Source of the DNA: JACCZX01 sp963801035
GTDB lineage: Bacteria > Pseudomonadota > Gammaproteobacteria > Burkholderiales > Burkholderiaceae_F
NCBI GenBank assembly: GCA_963801035.1
Contig: CAWDDF010000005.1
Span: forward strand, 1-64,000
DNA: 64,000 nucleotides
Direction of reading: 5' to 3'
A program made the position numbers and the translations under genes. The notes beneath the pieces were generated by a model, which ran no database searches, was not told where the DNA came from, and saw only the letters and a program-made list of their open reading frames with translations. Shown in pieces: positions 54,011 to 62,377 of the stretch. Positions within the stretch are counted from its first letter, which is position 1, and each line of letters opens with the position of its first letter.

Positions 54011-54522
54011 TGCTTCGATGACTCGAACTTCAGCCTTGATGCCTTGATGTCGATCAGAGGCCCGAGCTCATAGATATTGCGATAGCCGTAGGTGTAGAGC
54101 GCGACGTAGGTCGAAAGATTCAATGACGCCGGGGGCAGCTTGGTCGGAAATGGTCCAAGGGCCCCGGAGAAGTTGTTGTTGCAATAGATCAGGATGCGAG
54201 TGGACTTGTCCGGGATCGCCGCTTTAAGGCTGTCAACGGCGATGTCGGGGAAGCTGAGATTGATCGCTCCCTTGATGTGCAGCTCGTCGAACCGCTCGCG
54301 GCTGCGTGCGTCCAGGATGATCGTATTCGGCTCTCGGCTCATGCGGATGAAGTCCGCTTCGGACACTCTCCGGCTCTCGCGGGCGGCCGCGGCCTCGAGA
54401 GAGACGCGCAAGAACCCCGGCATGTCGATCGCTGGATTCTCGGCGATCGACGCCGTCTGTGCATTGGCGATGACGCATCCGAACGAGGCTGCGACAACGA
54501 TGACTCGCATCAGCAGTTTCAT
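54007..54522 (-). CDS. exported rhodanese-like domain protein
   Basis: Protein of 171 residues with a signal peptide (MKLLMRVIVVAASFGCVIANAQ) and one rhodanese domain. IILDARSRERFDELHIKGAINL and the active-site loop IYCNNNFSG, with the Cys that would carry persulphide sulfur, are clear. It should act in the periplasm. It may be a sulfur transferase or a redox partner; in an arsenic-handling cell thio-arsenic chemistry is conceivable, but that is speculation. No operon partner is apparent: fbp starts over 1 kb upstream on the same strand, ending 146 bases away. Confidence 0.88.
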   Translation of the reverse strand: MKLLMRVIVVAASFGCVIANAQTASIAENPAIDMPGFLRVSLEAAAARESRRVSEADFIRMSREPNTIILDARSRERFDELHIKGAINLSFPDIAVDSLKAAIPDKSTRILIYCNNNFSGALGPFPTKLPPASLNLSTYVALYTYGYRNIYELGPLIDIKASRLKFESSKH

Positions 54523-54668
54523 GATTGCTCCGCACAGCAGGGTGCTGAAAGTTGTCCAACGCGATCGAGCGAGTGTTGTTGACCAACCTTCGAACGGATC
54601 TGTAGCTAATCGTTACCGTGCGGGCGAAAGCCTCGCAATGATGAAAATGTCGCGCGCGAAGCGCGATT

Positions 54669-55667
54669 TCAACTGATTCGGTGATAGTCGGTCACGCGCT
54701 CAACCTCGCTTTTCGAGCCAAGAAATACGGCGACACGCTGGTGAAGCTTTTGAGGTTCGATGTCGAGGATGCGCTGTTGACCGTTGGTCGCCGCGCCCCC
54801 GGCTTGCTCGATCAAGAAGGCCATCGGATTGCCTTCGTACATCAGGCGCAATCGACCCGATTCGTAGCCCGGGCGCGCATCGCGCGGATACATAAAGACT
54901 CCGCCGCGCGACATGATCCGGTGCACGTCCGCGACCATCGAAGCGACCCATCGCATGTTGTAGTCGGTGCCGCGCGGGCCGGTCTTGCCGGCGAGTAATT
55001 CCTCGACGTAGCGTTTGACCGGCGCGTCCCAATGCCGCACGTTCGACATGTTGATCGCGAATTCGCGCGTCTCGAGTGGAACCTGCAAGTTCGCTTGCGT
55101 CAGCAAAAATGAGCCCGTATCGCGATCGAGCGTGAACACCTGCACGCCATACCCCACGGTGAGCACCAGCAGCGTCTGCGGACCGTAGACTGTGTAACCG
55201 GCACACACTTGCCGCGTGCCCGGCTGCAGAAAGGCGCCTTCACCGGCATCGCCATTGTCCACAGGGCTGGGCAGCACCGAAAAGATCGTTCCGATCGACA
55301 CGTTGACGTCGATATTGCTGGAGCCATCAAGCGGGTCGAACAGCAGTAAATACTTGCCGCGCGGATACGCAAGAGGAATTCCGATCGGCGCTTCCATCTC
55401 TTCGGACGCCATTCCGGCCAGATGTCCGCCCCAGCAGCTGGCCTCGAACAGAATCTCGTTCGACAAAACGTCGAGCCTCTTTTGCGCTTCGCCCTGGACA
55501 TTGATGGCGTTCGCGTCGCCGAGCACGTTACCCAATGCGCCTTTGCCTACGGCGTGGCTGATCGTCTTGCACGCACGCGCGACGGTTTCGAGCAGCAGCC
55601 GCAGATCCGAATCGATGCCGTGCTCGCGCTCGCAGCGAATCAAATAGTGCGTAAGCGATAGCTTCAC
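54669..55667 (-). CDS. fbp: class 1 fructose-1,6-bisphosphatase
   Basis: Gluconeogenic enzyme of 332 residues that hydrolyses fructose 1,6-bisphosphate. The metal site LLFDPLDGSSNIDVNVSIG near residue 110 and GGVFMYPRDARPGYESGRLRL, split here by a family break, are characteristic. NPMAFLIEQAGGAAT near 280 is also typical. The start is GTG at 55667 and overlaps the pepN stop by one base (TAGTG), so it is translationally coupled to pepN. No Calvin-cycle genes are nearby. Confidence 0.94.
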   Translation of the reverse strand: MKLSLTHYLIRCEREHGIDSDLRLLLETVARACKTISHAVGKGALGNVLGDANAINVQGEAQKRLDVLSNEILFEASCWGGHLAGMASEEMEAPIGIPLAYPRGKYLLLFDPLDGSSNIDVNVSIGTIFSVLPSPVDNGDAGEGAFLQPGTRQVCAGYTVYGPQTLLVLTVGYGVQVFTLDRDTGSFLLTQANLQVPLETREFAINMSNVRHWDAPVKRYVEELLAGKTGPRGTDYNMRWVASMVADVHRIMSRGGVFMYPRDARPGYESGRLRLMYEGNPMAFLIEQAGGAATNGQQRILDIEPQKLHQRVAVFLGSKSEVERVTDYHRIS

Positions 55668-58370
55668 TAGTTTGCGAGCGACTTGTTGACGATTTCGCAG
55701 ACGTCGCGCGAAAGGCTACGCTGCGCGGCGATCTGTTCCAGCCCCGCTCGCATCGCGGCCTGTCGATCGAGAGTGAACTTGCGCCAGCGATCGAGCGCAC
55801 GCGCGATGCGCGCGGCAATGGTCGGGTTGATCTTGTCAAGCGCCAGGACCTGATCGACCCAAAACGCGTAGCCGCTCGCATCGCGACGGTGGAACTCGGC
55901 CTCATTGAGCATGCAGAACGATCGAATGAGAGCGTTGACGTTGTTTGGGTTGGAAAGAGAGAAACTTGGATGACGCATCAGGAGTCGCACGCGATTGACG
56001 ACCGGCGGCTCGCCGGGATGCGCCATTGCAGTTGCTTGCAGTTGGAACCACTTGTTCATCAGCAATGGCTGATCACTCCATATGCGCGCCAGCTGGATCA
56101 GCGCTTCCGCTTTCAGCGGCGAGGCGCTATTGACGATGACCGCCAGTGCGCCTTGCGCGTCCGTCATGTTGGTCGATGCGACTAGCTGCTCGCGCGCGAG
56201 TTCGAGCGCGCTCTCTGCATCGCCTTCGGCGAGGTACGCAAGCGAAAGGTTGCGCAGCGCGCGCCGTCCGACGGATTCGACATCTGGCGAATAGTCGGCG
56301 CTCGATTGCAGCAAACCCTGAAGCGACGAATAGGTCGTCTGCCATTCGCCTGCAAGCCGCTGTCCCAGCTCGCGCATCGCATAGCGCCTCGCCTCGCGTA
56401 TCGCTTCCGGATCGACGACGCTGCGTTGCTCGCCGATAAAGCTTTCCGCCGGCAGCATCAGCGCCTGCGCTTTGAATGAGGGCGAAAGCGTCGGATCCAG
56501 CAATGTCGCGCGCAGCATCCCCACAACCGAGTCGTTGACAATCAACGGCCGGCCGCCCTCTACCGCATCGGTCAGAGACATCAGCATTGCAATGGCCAAG
56601 CGCTGCCCGGCTTCCCAGCGATTGAATGCGTCCGAATCGTGGGCCGACAAAAACACGAGTTCGGCGTCGCTGTACTGATGCTCGACAATGACCGGCGCCG
56701 AAAAATTGCGTAGCAACGACGGCACTGGGCGCTCGCCGACATTGATGAATCGAAACGTCTGCTTCGGCTGCGTCAGATCCAGCACCTTTGTGCTGGGCGC
56801 ATCGCCGCCGATGCTGCTGCTTGCCTCACCTTCGAGTTGCAGCGGCATGTCGCGACCGTCCCCGGCGATCAAGCCAACCGCGAACGGAACATGAAACGGC
56901 TGCTTTGCGGATTGTCCTGGCGTCGCAGGAGTCGACTGCGAAAGTGTCAGTTCAAAAGCGTACGCATGGGGGTCGTAGCGCGTCTCGACCCGTACATGGG
57001 GTGTACCGGCTTGCGAGTACCAGCGTTTGAACTGCGCCAGGTCCCGGCCGTTGGCATCGGCAATGGCGGCCACGAAGTCGTCGCAGGTCACCGCCTGACC
57101 ATCGTGCCGCTTGATGTACAGATCCATGCCGCGCCGAAAGCCATCGACGCCGACCAGCGTTTGCAGCATGCGGACGACCTCGGCGCCCTTTTCGTAGACG
57201 GTCGCCGTATAAAAGTTGCTGATTTCCTGATAGCTGTCGGGGCGGACCGGGTGCGCCATCGGCCCACCGTCTTCCGGAAACTGCGACGCGCGCAGAGTGC
57301 GCACGTCCTCAATGCGTTTGACCGCGCGGCTGGTCGCGTCTCCCAACATGTCTGCGGAAAACTCTTGATCGCGAAAGACGGTCAGTCCTTCCTTCAGGCT
57401 CAATTGAAACCAGTCGCGGCACGTTACGCGATTACCGGTCCAGTTATGGAAATACTCGTGACCAACGATCGATTCGACGTTCATGTAATCATCGTCGGTC
57501 GCGACCGTCGGATTCGCCAAGATGTATTTGGCGTTGAAGATATTCAGACCCTTGTTCTCCATCGCCCCCATGTTGAAGTCGTTCGAGGCGACGATCATGA
57601 AGCGATCGAGGTCGAGTTCGAGCCCATAACGGCGTTCATCCCACGCTATCGCGCGCTTCAGGCTTTCCATTGCATGCTGGGTCTTGTCTTCGTTGCCGTG
57701 CTCGACGTAGATCTGCAACGTCGCGTCACGGCCACTTATCCGGGTAAAGCGCTCTTCGTGCACGGCAACGTTGCCGGCGAACAAAGCGAACAGGTAACTT
57801 GGCTTGGCAAACGGATCGTTCCAAACGGCGAAGTGTCTGCCTTCGGACAGTTCGCCTTGCTCAATCAGATTGCCGTTGGCGAGCAGTACCGGATAGCGTG
57901 ACCTGTCGGCACGAATCGTCGCGCGATAAGTCGTCATCACGTCGGGCCGATCGGGAAAGAAGGTGATGCGGCGGAATCCTTCGGCCTCGCATTGAGTGAA
58001 GAAATTGCCGTTGGAAACGAACAGTCCCATTAACTCGGTGTTCTTCGACGGCTTGATGCGCACGACGGTCTTGAGCCGGAATCGATCCGATTGCGTACGC
58101 AGCCGAAGCGTCAATCCGTCATCGCGCACTTGATAGGCGCTCGCAGGCAACGCGTGGCCGTCAATCGCAATCAGCGCAAGATCGAGATCTTCGCCATCGA
58201 GTCGCAATGGCGCGGCGCCACCCACCACCGGATTGCGCCGTAGATCGAGCGTCGCCGTGACGTAAGTCAAGTGCAGGATCCAGATCGAACTCGAGTGCGA
58301 CGTGATCAACCAAGAAATCCGGCGGCCGGTAGTCGGCGCGGCGAACGGTGACAGTCTGATCGTTTCGCAT
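55667..58370 (-). pseudogene. pepN: aminopeptidase N, one frameshift near the N-terminus
   Basis: Zinc M1 aminopeptidase of about 900 residues, cleaving N-terminal residues in the cytoplasm. The substrate loop GAMENKGLNIF precedes the zinc motif HEYFHNWTGNRVT and the third ligand Glu about 19 residues on. The C-terminal helical domain is complete. The true N-terminus MRNDQTVTVRRADYRPPDF starts at 58370 in another frame; after EFDLDPA it should pass to LTYVTATLDL. One inserted C near 58271 explains the break, so the remaining 880 codons from 58309 are intact. It is followed directly by fbp. Confidence 0.88.
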
Positions 58371-58403
58371 CGGGTGGCGATTGTAGCTAGGGCTTGTCCA
58401 CCG

Positions 58404-59366
58404 CTACGTCTTCTGCTCGGCGGCCAAGTAGATTCCGGCGAGGATCAATGCGCCGCCGACAAGGTGATAGACACCGATCGGATCATCGAGCAGCGCCCAG
58501 GACAGGCACGCGGCAAAGACCGGTGTCAGGTTGACGAAGTACATCGGCAAGATCGCGCCGACCCTCGCTACGCCGCGATCCCAGCAGTAATACGCGGCCA
58601 GCGACGGCAGCAGGACGACATAGACGATCGCCGCGAAATTGGTTGGCGTTGGCGCGGGAGTCTGGCGCGTGATCAGCCACTCCAGCAGGTAAAACGGCAG
58701 AATCATCAACGCCCCCAAAGCAATTTGCACCGTCAGAAATGCTGTGAGCGGCAGTGGCGGGCGCTGGGTTCTCAGCAACCACGTATAGATGCTCCACGCG
58801 AGACCCGCTGCCAGCATGATCAAGTCGCCGGCTGCAACTTGCAGCTTCAATAGGTTTTCGGCCTCGCCATGCGCGATGACCCATAGCACACCGACTAGCG
58901 ACACTGCCGCGCCCACCCATTGCCGTCGCACGACTGGCGATGAAAAGAAGGCAGCGCCGACGAGCAGCGTGATGATCGGCCCCGAAGCACCGATCAACGT
59001 TGCATTCACGGCGGTCGAAGTTTGCAGCGCCAGATATTGCAGCGAGTTGTAGCAACCAACACCGAGCAGGCTTGTCCAGGCAAGAAGCGGTAAATGGTTG
59101 CGAATCACAGCCCGGTGGCGCCAGACCGACTTGGCTGCAAACGGCGCGATCACAACCAACGCCAGCGTCCAGCGCCAGAACGACAGCGCCAGCGGCGGAA
59201 ACTCACCGACCAGCGCACGCGCGAGCACCGCATTGCCGGCCCAGAACAGCGGTGGCGCGACGAGCAGTGCCGTGGTGCTGAGAGAAAGCCGCCCGGAGAC
59301 CAATGCCAATTTAAAAATCGATCTCGTCGCGGATCGCTGCGATTCCGGCTTTTGCGCACGCATCAT
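58404..59366 (-). CDS. EamA/DMT family transporter
   Basis: Second DMT transporter of the window, about 300-320 residues with ten helices. PPLFWAGNAVLARALVGEFPPLALSFWRW near the start, LQYLALQTSTAVNATLIGASGPI and NLTPVFAACLSWALLDDPIG are EamA-type segments. The substrate is unknown. The ATG at 59366 lies inside the preceding heme-binding gene; TTG at 59309 or 59303 would give the start seen in relatives (just before STTALL), so the N-terminus is uncertain. It is probably co-transcribed with that gene. Confidence 0.85.
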   Translation of the reverse strand: MMRAQKPESQRSATRSIFKLALVSGRLSLSTTALLVAPPLFWAGNAVLARALVGEFPPLALSFWRWTLALVVIAPFAAKSVWRHRAVIRNHLPLLAWTSLLGVGCYNSLQYLALQTSTAVNATLIGASGPIITLLVGAAFFSSPVVRRQWVGAAVSLVGVLWVIAHGEAENLLKLQVAAGDLIMLAAGLAWSIYTWLLRTQRPPLPLTAFLTVQIALGALMILPFYLLEWLITRQTPAPTPTNFAAIVYVVLLPSLAAYYCWDRGVARVGAILPMYFVNLTPVFAACLSWALLDDPIGVYHLVGGALILAGIYLAAEQKT

Positions 59367-59802
59367 CGGCCTCGCCGCTCGGCGCCCCCGATACGCCGAT
59401 CGCAGCGAGCGTGGTACCGGCTGCTTGGATCAACACGCCACCGCCGAGGGCAACGATATTGGGAATCTCCCGCGCACCCGAGCTCGGCGAGCCTGGCTGG
59501 GTTTGCTTTGCAAGCTCGAGCGTATCGATCCGAAAACTGATCGCGCTGTACGCCTTGTTGATTGCAGTGTTGACTGTGTGCGGGCCGGCAAAGCGGTCGC
59601 GCAACATTGCTTGCGCGACTCCCGATCGATCAACCACTGCGACCGCAACTTGCGAGCCGCGCTTGCGGCAATCTTCGAGAGCTGCAACCGTCGCCTTCAG
59701 TGCGGTTTCCGGCGTCAACAAGCGGGCGCTGTAGGTTCCGCTCTGCGCGGCGGTCAGCGTTGAAACGAACGTCAGCAGGGCGGCCACCATGAACTTGTTC
59801 AT
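59311..59802 (-). CDS. exported GlcG/HbpS-like heme-binding protein
   Basis: Protein of 163 residues with a signal peptide (MNKFMVAALLTFVSTLTAAQ). The GlcG/HbpS fold shows VAVVDRSGVAQAMLRDRFAG, NTAINKAYSAISF, IVALGGGVLIQAAG and IGVSGAPSGEADDACAKAGI. Family members bind heme or glycolate derivatives and some are extracellular sensors; the exact ligand here is unknown. The ATG at 59802 gives the signal peptide; the longer frame is not used. Divergent from the M20 peptidase, 80 bases away. Confidence 0.88.
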   Translation of the reverse strand: MNKFMVAALLTFVSTLTAAQSGTYSARLLTPETALKATVAALEDCRKRGSQVAVAVVDRSGVAQAMLRDRFAGPHTVNTAINKAYSAISFRIDTLELAKQTQPGSPSSGAREIPNIVALGGGVLIQAAGTTLAAIGVSGAPSGEADDACAKAGIAAIRDEIDF

Positions 59803-59882
59803 CGCGATTCCCGGGTCGGGCAATTTGAAGTCAGAGGCTAGCAGCCATACACTTTCCCTTTCACACCACGCCCAGAACTTCC

Positions 59883-61334
59883 ATGAATCTCGCTGATCTG
59901 AATCAATTCGTCGCTGCGAAGTGGGATGAAGAGCTCGTCCCTCAACTCGTCGATTACGTGCGCGTGCCGGCAAAGTCTCCGGCGTTCGATGCGAGCTGGG
60001 ATGCCCACGGACACCTGCGGTCCGTCGTCAAGACTGCCGAACAGTGGTGCCGTCAGCAATCAATCGACGGTCTGACGATAGAAATCGTTGCAATCGAAGG
60101 TAAAACGCCGTGCCTGCTGTTCGACGTTCCCGCTACGCATGGGCTGGGCAACGACCGCACCGTCTTGTTCTACGGTCATCTGGACAAGCAGCCGGAAATG
60201 GTCGGATGGCGTGAAGACCTGGGCCCATGGAAGCCCGTGATCGAAGACGGCAAGCTGTACGGGCGTGGCAGCGCCGACGATGGTTACGCGATCTACGCTG
60301 CACTCACAACGATCGCAGCGCTGGATGCGCAGGGGGTTGCTCGGCCTCGCTGCGTCGGCATCATCGAAACGTGCGAAGAAAGCGGCAGCCCGGATCTGCC
60401 GGACTATCTGACGCTGCTTGCGCCGCGCTTCGGCGACGTTCAACTGGTCGTCGGGCTCGATTCGGGTTGCCGCAATTACGATCAGCTATGGGTCACGACG
60501 TCACTGCGCGGTCTGGTCGGCGGCACGCTGACCGTCGAAATTCTGTCGGAGGGCGTGCACTCGGGCCATGCGAGCGGCATCGTGCCATCGTCGTTTCGCA
60601 TTGCTCGTCAATTGTTGAATCGGCTTGATGATCCGGCGACCGGCAGGGTGCTACTGCCCGAGTTGCACGCCGAGATTCCCGCTGAACGCCTGCAGCAGGC
60701 GCAAATTGCGGGCGACATCCTCGGCGATCAGGTTTGGAAAGAGTTTCCGTGGGTCAGCTGCACGCACGCTCATTTGGACCAAGGGGGTGGTCATCTGCAC
60801 TCGATGCCGGTAACAACCGATCCGGTCGAAGGAATATTGAATCGCACCTGGCGTCCTGCGCTTGCGGTCACGGGCGCTGCCGGTTTTCCCAGCATCGACT
60901 CTGCGGGTAACGTGCTGCGTCCGAAAACTACGTTCAAATTGAGCATGCGCATTCCGCCGACGATCGACGGCGAGAAAGCGACGCAAGCGATACGCAAAGC
61001 GTTGACGGAGAGCGCGCCCTATAACGCCAAGGTAACGTTCGAAGCGGACTGGGGCGCAACGGGTTGGAATGCGCCTGATACGGCGAGCTGGCTAAAGAGT
61101 GCACTAGCTGAAGCGTCGATGCAGTCGTATGGACGCGAGGTAGCGTGGATCGGTGAGGGTGGCACGATTCCGTTTATGAACATGCTCGGAGAACGCTTCC
61201 CTCGTGCCCAGTTCTTCATCACGGGTGTGCTGGGTCCGCATTCGAATGCACACGGCCCCAACGAATTTCTACATGTGCCGTACGCGAAGAAGTTGACAGC
61301 GGCAGTCGCCAGTGTGGTGGCAGCGGTGCGATGA
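59883..61334 (+). CDS. M20 family metallopeptidase
   Basis: Zinc-dependent peptidase or amidohydrolase of 483 residues. VLFYGHLDKQPE supplies the first metal His and the nearby Asp, YGRGSADDGYAIYAA the bridging Asp, and IETCEESGSPDLPDYL the catalytic Glu. A dimerisation domain (about 210-380) lies between the catalytic halves, as in CNDP-like dipeptidases. It would cleave dipeptides or acylated amino acids in the cytoplasm. Start at ATG 59883; no signal peptide is seen. Confidence 0.92.
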   Translation: MNLADLNQFVAAKWDEELVPQLVDYVRVPAKSPAFDASWDAHGHLRSVVKTAEQWCRQQSIDGLTIEIVAIEGKTPCLLFDVPATHGLGNDRTVLFYGHLDKQPEMVGWREDLGPWKPVIEDGKLYGRGSADDGYAIYAALTTIAALDAQGVARPRCVGIIETCEESGSPDLPDYLTLLAPRFGDVQLVVGLDSGCRNYDQLWVTTSLRGLVGGTLTVEILSEGVHSGHASGIVPSSFRIARQLLNRLDDPATGRVLLPELHAEIPAERLQQAQIAGDILGDQVWKEFPWVSCTHAHLDQGGGHLHSMPVTTDPVEGILNRTWRPALAVTGAAGFPSIDSAGNVLRPKTTFKLSMRIPPTIDGEKATQAIRKALTESAPYNAKVTFEADWGATGWNAPDTASWLKSALAEASMQSYGREVAWIGEGGTIPFMNMLGERFPRAQFFITGVLGPHSNAHGPNEFLHVPYAKKLTAAVASVVAAVR

Positions 61335-61345
61335 AAGTGCGCGCG

Positions 61346-62217
61346 CTACTCGTTGCGATGTCTGGCGCGCCATCGCTCGATAGCGAGCTTTAAGAACTCG
61401 TCGACTGTCGGGGCATCGATGATGCCCAGTCCAAGGTGTCGCGCGGCGGTTTGCAGCGCTGGGACAGGTCGTGCGTCATCAATAGCCTTGGCGCCCGTTT
61501 GCTTCGATAGCTTTTCGCCCGTCGCACCGAGCACTAATGGCACGTGCAAATATCGAGGCGTCGCCAACCCAAGCGCTCGCTGAAGAAAAATCTGGCGCGG
61601 CGTGTTATCGAGGAGGTCGGCGCCGCGGACGACGTCGGTGATCCCCTGCTCGGCATCGTCGACGACGACGGCGAGCTGGTAAGCCCATAAACCGTCGCCG
61701 CGTCGAACGACGAAGTCGCCGACATCGAATTTCAGATCCTGCGTGTACTGACCGGCGGCCCGGTCCACGAAGCCCAATTGTTGGTCCGGCACACGCGTTC
61801 GATACGCGCGTATCGGCTTGTCGGGTGTTGCGCCGCTAGCGCATATTCCCGGATAAACGCCGGCTGGCCGCCCCGATTGCGCTTCGATGATGTCCTCAAC
61901 GTCCTTGCGTGAGCACGTGCAGCCGTACACCAGTCCGGCTGACTGCAGGCGAGAGAACGCTGCCTCGTACAACGGTGCACGCGTGCTTTGAAACACTACC
62001 GGCTCATCCGACTCGAGCCCGCATTGCTTCAGTGTTGCGATGATGTGCTCAGCGGCTCCCGCGACGCTACGCGGTGGATCGAGATCCTCGATTCGGATGA
62101 TCCATGCACGCCATCCGCTGCACGAGCATCAAGCCAGCTTGCAAGCGCTGTGGCAAGCGATCCGGCGTGTAGCGGCCCGGTGGGTGAAGGCGCGAAACGT
62201 CCGCGATATGGCGTCAC
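61346..62217 (-). pseudogene. gluQ: tRNA glutamyl-Q(34) synthetase, one frameshift
   Basis: GluQRS attaches glutamate to queuosine at position 34 of tRNA-Asp. The N-terminal part (62217 to about 62103) has the HIGH-like RFAPSPTGPLHAGSLATAL. After a break near 62103 (GVH to WIIRIEDLDPPRS) the frame continues with the zinc-site Cys residues in YGCTCSRKDVEDII and the KMSKS-like GEKLSKQTGAKAI. A two-base insertion or single-base deletion explains the break. All motifs survive and the length is normal, so it may be intact in the cell. It ends 11 bases from the convergent M20 gene. Confidence 0.85.
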
Positions 62218-62377
62218 ACGAAATGCAAGCCCTGTGTCGTGCGATTTAGTTGATCCGGATTCCGGCTGATCTGCCCCGCTTTTGTGGCTTCAAGCGAAGC
62301 GTCGGTGGACCGATTATCCGGTTATCCCTCCAACCGCTGCACTACGTTGCAGCCACCGTCGTTCGACGAACCCGCAA

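Noticed and set aside
57068..57901. Long antisense frames (up to 354 codons) over pepN
   Set aside because: They are shadows of a high-GC gene; no domains and no ribosome sites.
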